A stretch of DNA of 64,000 bases from an uncultured Lachnospiraceae bacterium (GTDB taxonomy: Bacteria > Bacillota > Clostridia > Lachnospirales > Lachnospiraceae). The notes under the pieces were generated by a model. That model saw only the letters and a list, made by a program, of their open reading frames with translations, did no database searches and was not told the origin of the DNA. Shown one piece after another: positions 53,439 through 62,308 of the stretch (its first letter is position 1; each line of letters opens with the position of its first letter). The stretch is taken from positions 26,806 to 90,805 of the forward strand of contig CAMEIX010000012.1 in NCBI GenBank assembly GCA_945919075.1, given 5' to 3'. Both the position numbers and the translations under genes were made by a program.

Positions 53439-54446
53439 TTGAGGAAAAAAATAATGGCTTTGTGTGACAGCGAGTCCGATTATGCGGAGTCCATGTCCGA
53501 TTATCTGCGGAAAAAGGAGGATTTTCCTTTTGAACTGCATACTTATACGGATGTGAATAAGCTTTTGGAGTATGAAAAGGACGGATCCTTAGAAATGCTT
53601 CTGGTGGCAGAATCGGATTACACTTATGAGGTTGCATCGCTTCCTGCCGCAAAAACAATTCTTTTAAACGAAAGCGGGTCTTTGGTGCAAAATGTGTGTA
53701 ATATTGACAAATACCAGAGGGCGGAAATGATTTACCGGGAACTTGCCAGAGAAATTGCCGGTAGTATCGGAGCAGGGGATGGTATTTTACAAAAGAAGCT
53801 TCCGGCTACAATCATTGGCTTGTATTCGCCTATCAAAAGATGTTTGCAGACTTCCTTTGCACTCACCCTCGGGCAGGCACTTTCCGAAAACAGGAAGGTT
53901 CTGTATCTAAGTTTTGAGCATTACGCGGGCTGGAATCAGTTACTGGAGAAAAGCATGAAGGGCGATCTTGCGGCGCTTCTCTATTTTGCGGGTGAAAGTG
54001 ATGAAAAATTCCAATATTATTTGCGGTCCTTTACCATGCAGGTAGGAAAGCTACATTATATTCCTCCGGTCTACGCGGGGCAGAATCTCATTTATATCAA
54101 GATTTCACAGTGGCAGGAGCTGATTTCAAAGATTGCAGCGGTGGGGGGATTTGATTACCTGATTCTGGATTTAAGTGAAAATATTCAGGGAACATTTGAA
54201 CTTCTGAAAATGTGTGACAAAATTTATACCATTGTCAAAGAGGATGAGAAAGCCCGGGGAAAAATTGAACAGTATGAGGATCTTCTGAGAGAGTACGAGA
54301 TGGAGGAAATTCTGCAAAAGACAAAGAAACAGATTTTGCCGGAGTTTTCAAGGCTTCCGGAGCGGATAGAGCAGTATACCAGAGGGGAACTCGCGGACTT
54401 TATCAGACATTTAATCACGGAAGATCTGGAGGCAGAGGATGGATGA
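53439..54446 (+). CDS. TadZ/CpaE-like pilus localisation ATPase
   Basis: 335 residues from TTG 53439, which follows AGAAAGGGG. The N-terminal part is a receiver-like domain (IMALCDSESDYAESMSDYL). The second half is a ParA/MinD-like fold: TIIGLYSPIKRCLQTSFALTL at the P-loop position, and FDYLILDLSENI. The P-loop lacks the usual KGGxGKS glycines and lysine, so nucleotide use is uncertain, as in several TadZ proteins. Overlaps tadA by eight bases. Confidence 0.8.
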   Translation: MRKKIMALCDSESDYAESMSDYLRKKEDFPFELHTYTDVNKLLEYEKDGSLEMLLVAESDYTYEVASLPAAKTILLNESGSLVQNVCNIDKYQRAEMIYRELAREIAGSIGAGDGILQKKLPATIIGLYSPIKRCLQTSFALTLGQALSENRKVLYLSFEHYAGWNQLLEKSMKGDLAALLYFAGESDEKFQYYLRSFTMQVGKLHYIPPVYAGQNLIYIKISQWQELISKIAAVGGFDYLILDLSENIQGTFELLKMCDKIYTIVKEDEKARGKIEQYEDLLREYEMEEILQKTKKQILPEFSRLPERIEQYTRGELADFIRHLITEDLEAEDG

Positions 54447-55623
54447 TTTACAAAAGAAACTGGAAGAGCGGCTTTTACAATCCATTAATTATACAATGGA
54501 AACCTCGGACGAAGAAATTCTTTCCGAAATCGATACGCTGTTTCTGGAAGAGCCCGCTATCAGAATCCATACCGTGGAGGAGAGAAAGAAGTTAAAAGAG
54601 AAAATTTTCTGCAGTCTCAGGGGTCTGGATTTTCTGGAACAGTTATTAAAAGACGACACCATTACGGAAATCATGATTAACGGTACGGATATGGTGTTTG
54701 TGGAGAGGGAAGGGCGCATGGAAAAGATACAGGAGCATTTTTCCTCACAAGAAAAACTGATGCAGGTAATCGGAAAAATTGCAGGAGAATGCAATCGCAC
54801 CGTGAATGAAGTTTCTCCCATACTGGATGCCAGATTGGCGGATGGAAGCCGGGTAAACATTGTTCTTGCCCCGATTGCCTTAAACGGGCCGGTGGTAACC
54901 ATACGGCGTTTCTATAACAATCCGGTTACCATGGAACAGATGATTGCATGGAACAGCATCAGCAGGGAGGCTGCGGAGGACTTAAGAAGAATGGTCATGG
55001 CGGGATACAATATTTTTATCAGCGGCGGAACCGGCAGCGGAAAGACCACCCTTCTGAATGCATTGTCCGGATATATTCCAAAGGATGAGAGAATCATTAC
55101 CATTGAGGACAGTGCGGAACTAAAACTACAGGATATACCGAATCTGATTCGAATGGAAACCAGAAATGAAAATGTGGAAGGCTGCCATGCCATTACCATC
55201 CGGGATTTAATTCGTTCTTCCTTGAGAATGCGTCCGGACAGAATTATTGTGGGGGAAGTGCGGGGTGCCGAGGCGGTGGATATGCTAACGGCATTTTCAA
55301 CCGGTCATGACGGATCCATGTCTACAGGTCACGCCAACACGGCAAAGGATATGCTTTCCCGCCTGGAAAATATGTTTCTGATGGGAATGGACATTCCGCT
55401 TGCCGCAATTCGAAAACAGATTGCATCCGCCATTGACATACTGGTCCATTTAGGAAGAACCCGTGACAAAAAGAGAAAAGTGCTGGAAATTATGGAGCTG
55501 GAGGGATTCGTTGACGGTGAAATCCGGATGCATACTTTGTATCGCTATGACGGAAATGCATTGATAAAGGAGGGAGAGATTAAGAATGATAAGAAACTTA
55601 AAGCAGCAGGTCTTAAATTATAG
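54439..55623 (+). CDS. tadA: Tad secretion ATPase TadA/CpaF
   Basis: 394 residues of the type II/IV secretion ATPase family that powers pilus assembly. The N-terminal domain contains ITEIMINGTDMVFVEREGRM. Walker A GGTGSGKT is at residues 196-203, then the Asp box RIITIEDSAEL, the Walker B region RIIVGEVRGAEA, and the His box STGHDGSMSTGHAN. Complete. Overlaps the next gene by 38 bases. Confidence 0.95.
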   Translation: MDDLQKKLEERLLQSINYTMETSDEEILSEIDTLFLEEPAIRIHTVEERKKLKEKIFCSLRGLDFLEQLLKDDTITEIMINGTDMVFVEREGRMEKIQEHFSSQEKLMQVIGKIAGECNRTVNEVSPILDARLADGSRVNIVLAPIALNGPVVTIRRFYNNPVTMEQMIAWNSISREAAEDLRRMVMAGYNIFISGGTGSGKTTLLNALSGYIPKDERIITIEDSAELKLQDIPNLIRMETRNENVEGCHAITIRDLIRSSLRMRPDRIIVGEVRGAEAVDMLTAFSTGHDGSMSTGHANTAKDMLSRLENMFLMGMDIPLAAIRKQIASAIDILVHLGRTRDKKRKVLEIMELEGFVDGEIRMHTLYRYDGNALIKEGEIKNDKKLKAAGLKL

Positions 55624-56404
55624 ACGTTCAAGGCATCAGTTCATACTGGCAAAAAGTCGGGGAAAACCCCTGTATGTAAATTACTATTTCCTGGGAAATG
55701 AATTTTGGAGGTATGCATTTTTAAGTTTCATTACGGTTCTGTTTTTTTCCTATTTTTTCTATCGGTCTTTCTTTGCGGTTATCTTTTTAAGTCCCATAGG
55801 AATCTATCTGTTTTTGTATCTGGAGAGGGCGAAGGCTCAAAAGAGAAAAAGATGTCTGGAGAGCGAATTTAAGGATTGTCTGACTCTGCTATCGGCTAAT
55901 TTACGGGCAGGATATGCCATGGAAAATGCATTTTTGGAATGCATCAGAGAAATGGAAAATTTAAACGGCAAAGCCGGGCTTATGGCTGCAGAATTGTACA
56001 ATCTGAAAAAGGAGCTGGCTTTCAATGTTTTGGTGGAAGACTTCTTTCAGGATCTGGGAGAGCGCAGCGGTCTGGATTTTATACAGCAGTTTGGGGATAT
56101 CTTGTGTGTAGCGAGAAAAAACGGTGGAAATCTTCCGGAAATTATTCAAAACTGCTCTTTACAGATTATGGAGGAAATTACGGTGAGACAGGAGATTGCC
56201 GCCACTATCAGCGGTAAGGTATTTGAGCAGAGGATTATGAACATTTTACCCTTCGCCATCTATTACTATGTGGAGGCGGGGAACAAAGATTTTTTTGATG
56301 TACTCTATCATTCCTATGCCGGAATTATGATTATGACAGTCTGCCTGTTTCTTTATCTCATTTCTTATTTTCTTTCCGAAAAGATTGTTTCGTCGGTGGG
56401 GTAA
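55586..56404 (+). CDS. tadB: TadB-like inner membrane pilus protein
   Basis: 272 residues, T2SSF (type II secretion F) domain. Two N-terminal helices (about 36-72), a cytoplasmic helical domain with LSANLRAGYAMENAFLECI and GDILCVARKNGGNLPEIIQN, and C-terminal helices. Such proteins form the membrane platform that couples TadA to the pilus. The start lies inside the end of tadA. Confidence 0.87.
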   Translation: MIRNLKQQVLNYRRSRHQFILAKSRGKPLYVNYYFLGNEFWRYAFLSFITVLFFSYFFYRSFFAVIFLSPIGIYLFLYLERAKAQKRKRCLESEFKDCLTLLSANLRAGYAMENAFLECIREMENLNGKAGLMAAELYNLKKELAFNVLVEDFFQDLGERSGLDFIQQFGDILCVARKNGGNLPEIIQNCSLQIMEEITVRQEIAATISGKVFEQRIMNILPFAIYYYVEAGNKDFFDVLYHSYAGIMIMTVCLFLYLISYFLSEKIVSSVG

Positions 56405-56407
56405 TCT

Positions 56408-57724
56408 ATGATTTATGTTGTAATTTTGCTTTGTTTTTCTGTCCTGTATATCCGGACAAGACAGATTGGAAAAAAGAACGTATCCGAAACCGTTGTGTAC
56501 TACCTGCTCCGGTACGGCCTTTTGAAAAAGAAAGATTTTGACCGGGAGCTTTTTACAAAAAATGTGAAAAGAACTTTATTAATTCTATTTACCGGGACGC
56601 TGCTTTCCCTGCTTACGCAGTTTGTGAATACGGGAGGCAGTCATATACAAGGAAACAACCGTCTTTTGCGAAATGCAGCAGGAAAGGGCTCAAATTTTGT
56701 GGATTTGATTGCTCAAAGCGAGGATGGTGCGGAAAGCCGGATCTACTTTGAAATAGAAGAGTGTGCGTATACCGGTGAGGAACTGGACAAATTGTTTGAA
56801 GAACTGAAGGAAGAGATAAAGCCCCTTATTCTATGTGGAAATTCCTCTTTCATGAATATTTGTTCCGATCTGTATCTGCCGGCTCATGTAAAAGGATATC
56901 CTTTTGAATTGACCTATTCCTTTGACCGTCCGGGTCTTATAAACGAAGAAGGAACCCTGATCTGGGAGGGGGAGGAGCCGGAGGATGTGCAGATTACCGT
57001 GAAAGCAAGGTACAGGGACTTTGAAAAGGAATTGGCACTTTTGGTGCGTATCTGTCCTCAAAAAGAGCGGGAGAGTTTTGAAGAAGCTGCTAAAAATGCC
57101 CTTCAGAAATCTTCTGAGGCCGGAGAAAGAGAAATTCTTCTTCCGGAAGAAATTAACGGACAGAAAGTAACCTGGCAGGAGGTAAAAGATAATAACAGTC
57201 TCTTTTTTCTGGTTTTCAGTGTAGCAGCCGCTGTTTTTGTGTGGATTGCGTCCAATAAGGATGAACACCGGAAAAGGCAGGATAGGATACGCGTGATGGA
57301 GGAGGAATACGGTACAATTATCAGCAAATTTACCATGTATCTGAACGCAGGACAAAATATTCGCAAAACCTGGGAAACCATAGCACAGAAAGGAAGGAAT
57401 AACCCGGTGTACGGAGAGATGCTCTATGCAAAACGGGAGATGGACAGTGGAGTCAGGCCGGAAAATGCATGGAACCATTTTGCGGTAAGGGTTGGTTCTA
57501 AAAGGTATGTTCGTTTTGTTACCCTGTTAATTCAGGGACAAAACAAGGGAAATTCCATGTTGCTTGCGCAGTTTCGGGAAGAAGCAAAGGTCTGTCTGGA
57601 GGAACAGCGGGCGGATAAAAAAAGAAAAGGGGAAGAGGCATCCACAAAACTGCTGATGCCCATGACCATTACGATGGCAATGATTATGTTAATGATCATG
57701 TTTCCGGCGTTTCTAAAAATATAA
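56408..57724 (+). CDS. tadC: TadC-like membrane platform protein
   Basis: 438 residues, longer than typical TadC. Helix about 2-12, a second at 55-75, an extracytoplasmic insert of about 190 residues unlike standard TadC, then a T2SSF-like half (SKFTMYLNAGQNIRKTWETI, FVTLLIQGQNKGNSMLLAQF) and a final helix. The insert may be specific to this clostridial type of Tad system. Starts three bases after tadB. Confidence 0.78.
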   Translation: MIYVVILLCFSVLYIRTRQIGKKNVSETVVYYLLRYGLLKKKDFDRELFTKNVKRTLLILFTGTLLSLLTQFVNTGGSHIQGNNRLLRNAAGKGSNFVDLIAQSEDGAESRIYFEIEECAYTGEELDKLFEELKEEIKPLILCGNSSFMNICSDLYLPAHVKGYPFELTYSFDRPGLINEEGTLIWEGEEPEDVQITVKARYRDFEKELALLVRICPQKERESFEEAAKNALQKSSEAGEREILLPEEINGQKVTWQEVKDNNSLFFLVFSVAAAVFVWIASNKDEHRKRQDRIRVMEEEYGTIISKFTMYLNAGQNIRKTWETIAQKGRNNPVYGEMLYAKREMDSGVRPENAWNHFAVRVGSKRYVRFVTLLIQGQNKGNSMLLAQFREEAKVCLEEQRADKKRKGEEASTKLLMPMTITMAMIMLMIMFPAFLKI

Positions 57725-57748
57725 GGATAAAAGGAAGAGAGGAAGTTT

Positions 57749-57937
57749 ATGAATATTTTTAAATTAAAGATACCTTTTTTTAGAGGCAGAAAACTGAATA
57801 ACAAAGGAATGGGGACTGTGGAAATCATTCTGATCATTGTGGTTCTTGTAGGGCTGGTTGTTATTTTCAAGTCACAGATTACCGCTCTTGTGCAGGTTTT
57901 ATTTTCCAAGATTTTAGGCCAGGTGGACAAAATATAA
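57749..57937 (+). CDS. Flp-type pilin
   Basis: 62 residues. The segment NNKG-MGTVEIILIIVVLVGLVVIFK has a prepilin peptidase site after glycine with glutamate at +5 and a hydrophobic helix, the pattern of Flp pilins and pseudopilins. It should be cleaved by the peptidase encoded at 60411 and form the pilus fibre. GAAGAGAGG before the ATG. Its last base is the first base of the next gene. Confidence 0.85.
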   Translation: MNIFKLKIPFFRGRKLNNKGMGTVEIILIIVVLVGLVVIFKSQITALVQVLFSKILGQVDKI

Positions 57938-59382
57938 TGGCAGACCCTAAGGTAAAATGTGAAGATGGCTATCTGACGGTGTTTTTTTCATTAATTCTGA
58001 CCGTGATGATATCGCTTTGTCTGGCACTGCTATTTGGTGTAAAACGAAACACCGGAAGAATGGAAGGGGAATGTATCACCGATGTGGCAATGAACAGTGC
58101 TCTCGCAGAATTTCACAGGGAACTGTTAAATCAGTATAATCTGTTCTTTGTGGACAGCAGTTACGGAACATCCTATTGCAGTTACAGAAATATAGAGGAG
58201 CATCTGATGGAGTATGCCTGGAAAAATCTGAATGCGGACGGTGTTTTTATGGGAAAGGCTTTCCATAATCCCTCCGGATTGACCTTACAGGATATTGAAA
58301 TTACAGGTGCAAGCGTTGCCTGTGATGAGGGCGGTGCCGTACTGCGCAGACAGGCGGTGGATGTGATGAAACAACAGATTGGTCTATTCTATATCCAACA
58401 GGTTCAGAGCTGGTTTCAGACGGTTGAACAATATGGGCTGCATACCAGAAATCTGCTGGAAGAGGAACAAAAAGTTGTAAAGGAACTGCAGAAATGGGAT
58501 GAAACATTTTCCGAGGATTGTCTGGATCAGGCTGCAACAGGAACAACGATAGTTGCCTTTTGGAAATCCGGGGTCCTGTATTATGTAGTGGACGGTCTAG
58601 AAATTTCGGCGCAGAAAATTACCCCCAAATACTATGTATCGGGACGTGACAGATATTGCGGGACCGGGATGCAGCCCGGAGTAATTTTTGAGGATTCCTT
58701 TATAGACCGGTTATTTTTTCAGGAATACATTCTTGCATATACAGGACACTATAAGCAGGAAAAAGAAAACGGACTTTTGTCCTACCAGACAGAGTACATT
58801 CTGGCAGGCGGGGAAAGCGATGCCGAGAACTTAGAAAAGGTGGCAGAAAAACTTTTGGTAATACGGGGAGCAGCAAATATGGTTTCCCTATTGGGAGACA
58901 GTACAAAAAGAAGTGCAGCACAGGCTCTCGGGACCCTGATGGCAGCAGCCCTTATGGTTCCGGAACTGGAAAAACTGTTTACGGCACTGCTTGAAATCCT
59001 TTGGTCCATGGCAGAAGCAATCTATGATGTAGCGCATCTGTTTCGGGGAAAAAGAATTCCTTTAATTAAGCAGGACACGGACTGGTATTATTCTCTGGAG
59101 GGTCTTTTTAGCGGAGTATTCTTAGAAAGCTGGAAGGACGAGGCAGATGGAGACCCCGGAGAAGGGCTTAGCTATGAGGATTATCTGAGAATTCTGTTAT
59201 GCCTGGAAAACGAAGAGACCATAACCTACCGGTTAATGGATATTATGGAAATGGATATCCGGCAGACACCGGGCAATCAGTATTTTCGGATGGATGGGTG
59301 TGTGGATGGTTTTCGTGCCTTGTTTACCTACAAAGACGGAAATGGCGACTTATTAGAAATTGAAAGGAATTATGGATATTAG
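57937..59382 (+). CDS. DUF5702-like membrane-anchored Tad locus protein
   Basis: 481 residues. One N-terminal helix (about 12-32, LTVFFSLILTVMISLCLALLFG) is preceded by a short polar region, like the TadG/DUF5702 proteins. The rest is extracytoplasmic and helical, containing GESDAENLEKVAEKLLVIRG and a hydrophobic patch about 320-360. It probably forms part of the pilus base or tip. Overlaps the next gene by 11 bases. Exact role unknown. Confidence 0.68.
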   Translation: MADPKVKCEDGYLTVFFSLILTVMISLCLALLFGVKRNTGRMEGECITDVAMNSALAEFHRELLNQYNLFFVDSSYGTSYCSYRNIEEHLMEYAWKNLNADGVFMGKAFHNPSGLTLQDIEITGASVACDEGGAVLRRQAVDVMKQQIGLFYIQQVQSWFQTVEQYGLHTRNLLEEEQKVVKELQKWDETFSEDCLDQAATGTTIVAFWKSGVLYYVVDGLEISAQKITPKYYVSGRDRYCGTGMQPGVIFEDSFIDRLFFQEYILAYTGHYKQEKENGLLSYQTEYILAGGESDAENLEKVAEKLLVIRGAANMVSLLGDSTKRSAAQALGTLMAAALMVPELEKLFTALLEILWSMAEAIYDVAHLFRGKRIPLIKQDTDWYYSLEGLFSGVFLESWKDEADGDPGEGLSYEDYLRILLCLENEETITYRLMDIMEMDIRQTPGNQYFRMDGCVDGFRALFTYKDGNGDLLEIERNYGY

Positions 59383-60397
59383 ATTAGAAAAAGAAATAAC
59401 AAAACAAAGAGAAAATGGGGATGTCCCTTTTATGGCTCCTGTAACTATAAATTTAAATAACATTAGCACAAAACATCCTTCTCAAACTCTGAGTCCTTAT
59501 ACCACTCTCAGGTATAAGACTATCTCCTTACCAAATCAATATTTAGCAAAAAACATGTCATTTGATATATCCTCCATAAAAGGGATGTCCCCATTTTCTC
59601 TTTGCAGGGCAAGTATGACTGTGGAAGCTGCCATTCTTCTTCCCATGTTTCTTTTCCTCTTTCTTAATCTGTTTTCCATAATAGAAATTTATCGTCTGCA
59701 CAGTAATCTGACGGCAGCACTTCGGGAAACCGGAAGGGATTTGTCTGTATATGCCTATGCGTACAACGAATATTTCGGAGAGGAGCAGGAAGGAAAGGAA
59801 CTGCTTAAATCCGTAGAAAATGTGGCCTTTTCTAATCTGTATGTGAAAGCACAGGTGGAAAAACTGTGTGGAAAGGAATACCTGGACAGATCCCCCCTAT
59901 ACAATGGGCGGGCAGAGTTGAATTATCTGTTTTCTACCATTTTGGGGGAAAATGATGAGATTGATTTGGTTATTACATACAGGGTTAAGCCCTTTAACAA
60001 ATTTATCGGGTACTTTCCGGATTTGTTATTTAACAGATATTACGGGAGAGCCTGGACCGGTTATGACGTGGAGGCGCAACAAAGTCAGGAGAAAGAATAT
60101 GTTTTTGTAACGGAATCAGGGGAGGTTTACCATACGAACCGGGACTGTTCTCATCTGAAAATAAAAATCATTCCCTGTTTTAGTGAGGAATTAAAGGATT
60201 TGCGGAACCGGTCAGGGGAAATCTACAAGCCATGTGAAAAGTGCTGTAAGGGAAATATAGAACCGGTATTTATCTGTCAATACGGTAACCGTTTTCACGA
60301 GGATAAAAACTGTAGCGGACTAAGGAGAACCATTATGGTTATGCCGCTTAACGAAGCGAACAAAAGGTATCCGATATGCAAAGAATGCAGCAGATAA
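59372..60397 (+). CDS. TadE-like pseudopilin with an inserted N-terminal element
   Basis: 341 residues from ATG 59372 behind GAAAGGAA (an in-frame TTG at 59360 is part of the ribosome site). The pseudopilin start is RASMTVEAAILLPMFLFLFL, but it lies about 78 residues in. The first part is atypical, AT-rich and largely encoded by a 200-bp inverted-repeat element (59405-59604). The C-terminal region carries Cys/His pairs repeated twice (NRDCSHLK...CEKCC, EDKNCSGL...CKEC), possible zinc sites. Translation could instead restart at 59585, though without a good ribosome site. Confidence 0.75.
   Translation: MDIRLEKEITKQRENGDVPFMAPVTINLNNISTKHPSQTLSPYTTLRYKTISLPNQYLAKNMSFDISSIKGMSPFSLCRASMTVEAAILLPMFLFLFLNLFSIIEIYRLHSNLTAALRETGRDLSVYAYAYNEYFGEEQEGKELLKSVENVAFSNLYVKAQVEKLCGKEYLDRSPLYNGRAELNYLFSTILGENDEIDLVITYRVKPFNKFIGYFPDLLFNRYYGRAWTGYDVEAQQSQEKEYVFVTESGEVYHTNRDCSHLKIKIIPCFSEELKDLRNRSGEIYKPCEKCCKGNIEPVFICQYGNRFHEDKNCSGLRRTIMVMPLNEANKRYPICKECSR
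59405..59604. mobile_element. 200-bp element with 29-bp inverted-repeat ends (MITE-like)
   Basis: The left arm (59405-59433) starts CAAAGAGAAAATGGGGATGT. The right arm (59576-59604) is its reverse complement at 27 of 29 positions. The two mismatches are adjacent, and both arms read GGGATGTCCC on the plus strand. The interior (142 bp) has no gene and contains CTTATACC/GGTATAAG. It is visibly richer in A and T than the flanking tad genes. No clear target duplication is seen. It is read through in frame by the TadE-like gene. A MITE is the simplest reading; an invertible or excisable segment is an alternative. Confidence 0.65.
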
Positions 60398-60410
60398 AGG
60401 AAGGAAGAGG

Positions 60411-60857
60411 ATGAATTTACAGGTAATAGGAATAATAGGCAGTTTTATCATTCTGTTTTTAGGAAGTATTTCAGATCTTCGAACAAAGCGAATTCCAGTA
60501 TATCTGTTGATAGCGGGGAATCTTGGTGGACTGCTGTGCTTTCTATGCCGCTATTATCAGGAACTGACAGGCATTACGATGATGATAGAATTGGTTGGTT
60601 CCATTCTGCCGGGAATGGGACTGTTTCTTTTATCGTTTTTAACAGGAAGGAAGATTGGAGCGGGGGACGGCCTCATTTTATTGTCCGTGGGTATGTTTGA
60701 AAGCGGCAGGATGACATGGGCGACTCTTTGCTCTGGCCTGTTTCTGCAATCGGTATTTGCTATTCTGTTGCTGGTACTGAAAAAAGCAAAATGGGATACC
60801 CGGATTCCGTTTGTACCTTTTTTGCTGGCAGGCAGAATAATTCTGCTTTTTCTGTAG
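60411..60857 (+). CDS. tadV: Prepilin peptidase (TadV/CpaA type)
   Basis: 148 residues, about five helices, family A24. Both catalytic aspartate motifs are present: SDLRTKRIP near residue 22 and GAGDGLIL near 83. It is the short type IV prepilin peptidase without the methylase domain, expected to process the Flp pilin at 57749 and the TadE-like proteins. Starts 13 bases after the TadE-like gene. Confidence 0.9.
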   Translation: MNLQVIGIIGSFIILFLGSISDLRTKRIPVYLLIAGNLGGLLCFLCRYYQELTGITMMIELVGSILPGMGLFLLSFLTGRKIGAGDGLILLSVGMFESGRMTWATLCSGLFLQSVFAILLLVLKKAKWDTRIPFVPFLLAGRIILLFL

Positions 60858-60869
60858 AGGAGGAATGAG

Positions 60870-61310
60870 ATGATGCGAAGAGAATTTCTGGGATATTTTA
60901 CAGTGGAAGCAACTTTTATTATGACGTTTGTTTTGTATGTCTGTGTTTTTATTCTGTATATGGGCTTCTTTCAGTACAACCGCTGTATTATGCAGCAGAA
61001 TGCCTATCGGATTGCACTTAGGGCAAGCAGTTTTTACAGAGATAATAACAAAGAGGTTTTCCGTGTCGCGGATCAGGTGGCAGATATATTGTGTTCGGAC
61101 CGCTATATAGCACTTACCTGTGAATATGATATAGCAGTAAAAACAGAAGTATCGGTCACATTATCGGGGAAAATGGAATTCCCCGGAATGCTGTTTCAAT
61201 TTATGCAAGGAACGGATAAAGCGGAATTATCTATTAGGAAAGACAGTCATTGCCTGAATCCTGTCATATTTATTCGTGCCTGCAGGCAGTTGAAGCAGTT
61301 AGAAGAGTAA
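60870..61310 (+). CDS. TadE-like pseudopilin
   Basis: 146 residues: MRREFLGYFTVEATFIMTFVLYVCVFILYMGF. The FTVEATFI motif equals the TVEAA site of TadE proteins and is followed by one membrane helix. The outer part is beta-rich. It is a second, shorter TadE in this locus, with the normal short N-terminus that the first has lost. Confidence 0.83.
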   Translation: MMRREFLGYFTVEATFIMTFVLYVCVFILYMGFFQYNRCIMQQNAYRIALRASSFYRDNNKEVFRVADQVADILCSDRYIALTCEYDIAVKTEVSVTLSGKMEFPGMLFQFMQGTDKAELSIRKDSHCLNPVIFIRACRQLKQLEE

Positions 61311-61323
61311 GAAAGGAAAAATT

Positions 61324-62259
61324 ATGAAAAAGGAATATGTCAACTCTCATAACCGCAGTTACCTTAAAGTAGAACCGCTAAGTGACTTGCCGGGAAAATT
61401 ACGTTACCAGTATCAGATTCTGACTACCAAAAAGATGGAAGGAGTGCTTGGTGCCGACTTTCAGATCAATAATGGGGATATCGGTTTATATTATGATATT
61501 TCATCCATGCAAAACTTAAAGACATGGTTTGCTAAAAGAAAGATTGATGCGCTATTTATGGAGAAACTGATTTCGTCCCTCCAGACAGCGTTATGGTCCA
61601 TAGAGCAATATCTGTTAGATGACAGAAATCTGATTCTGGATCCGGAGTATATATTTCAGGATATGGAATCGGATAAACTGCTTTTCTTTTATTATCCCTA
61701 TTATGCGGAATCAGAGGAAATCAGTGCGGAACCTCTGTTTTCTTTTCTTACGGAAAAAGTAGATGAGGATGAAATCGAAGCCGTGGAAGCCATCTACCGG
61801 TTGTATGAAAAATGGGAGAATATGAAGGAGAACTTTTTAGCGTCCACGATGGTTCGCCTTTGGCCAAAGGATATTTCTATAAAAGAAGAGAATTTTCCGG
61901 AACCGGAAAAAATCTGTACGGTAAACGAGGAAGAATTTTTGTATAATGAGGACATTCCTGAAAAAGAAGAACGAAAACTGTATGGAAACGGCAGATCAAA
62001 CCGGAGAGTTCTGATTTTACGTGACCTGCCCACCATTATAGGTAGAAAAGCAGATGCTGCGGATATTATTATTGAGGACGTTTCCGTAGGAAAAATGCAT
62101 GTAAAGATATCAGAAGAAGATGGACATATCTATATGGAGGACTTAAATGCTCCGGGAGGAACTTATAAAAACGGCTTACAACTTCGGCCTTATGAAAAGG
62201 TAGAATTGCTTCGGGAGGATGAGATAAAATTAGGGCGTTTAGAGTTTACGTATCGTTGA
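61324..62259 (+). CDS. DUF6382/FHA-domain protein
   Basis: 311 residues. The N-terminal region of about 190 residues resembles DUF6382 (YLKVEPLSDLPGKLRYQYQILT). The C-terminal FHA domain runs from about 222 to 311: RDLPTIIGRKADAADIIIEDVSVGKMHVKI, then NGLQLRPYEKVEL. FHA domains bind phosphothreonine, so the locus may be under kinase control. The only Ser/Thr kinase in the window is at 1397. Usual last gene of Tad loci in this group. Confidence 0.85.
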   Translation: MKKEYVNSHNRSYLKVEPLSDLPGKLRYQYQILTTKKMEGVLGADFQINNGDIGLYYDISSMQNLKTWFAKRKIDALFMEKLISSLQTALWSIEQYLLDDRNLILDPEYIFQDMESDKLLFFYYPYYAESEEISAEPLFSFLTEKVDEDEIEAVEAIYRLYEKWENMKENFLASTMVRLWPKDISIKEENFPEPEKICTVNEEEFLYNEDIPEKEERKLYGNGRSNRRVLILRDLPTIIGRKADAADIIIEDVSVGKMHVKISEEDGHIYMEDLNAPGGTYKNGLQLRPYEKVELLREDEIKLGRLEFTYR

Positions 62260-62308
62260 CAGAAAAGTCATAAAATGATACCCTTTAAAAGATAAAGGGG
62301 AAAGAATT

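Noticed and set aside
59576..59604. Transposase or recombinase acting on the inverted-repeat element encoded within it
   Set aside because: The 142-bp interior has no open frame of useful length on either strand, so any enzyme must come from elsewhere.
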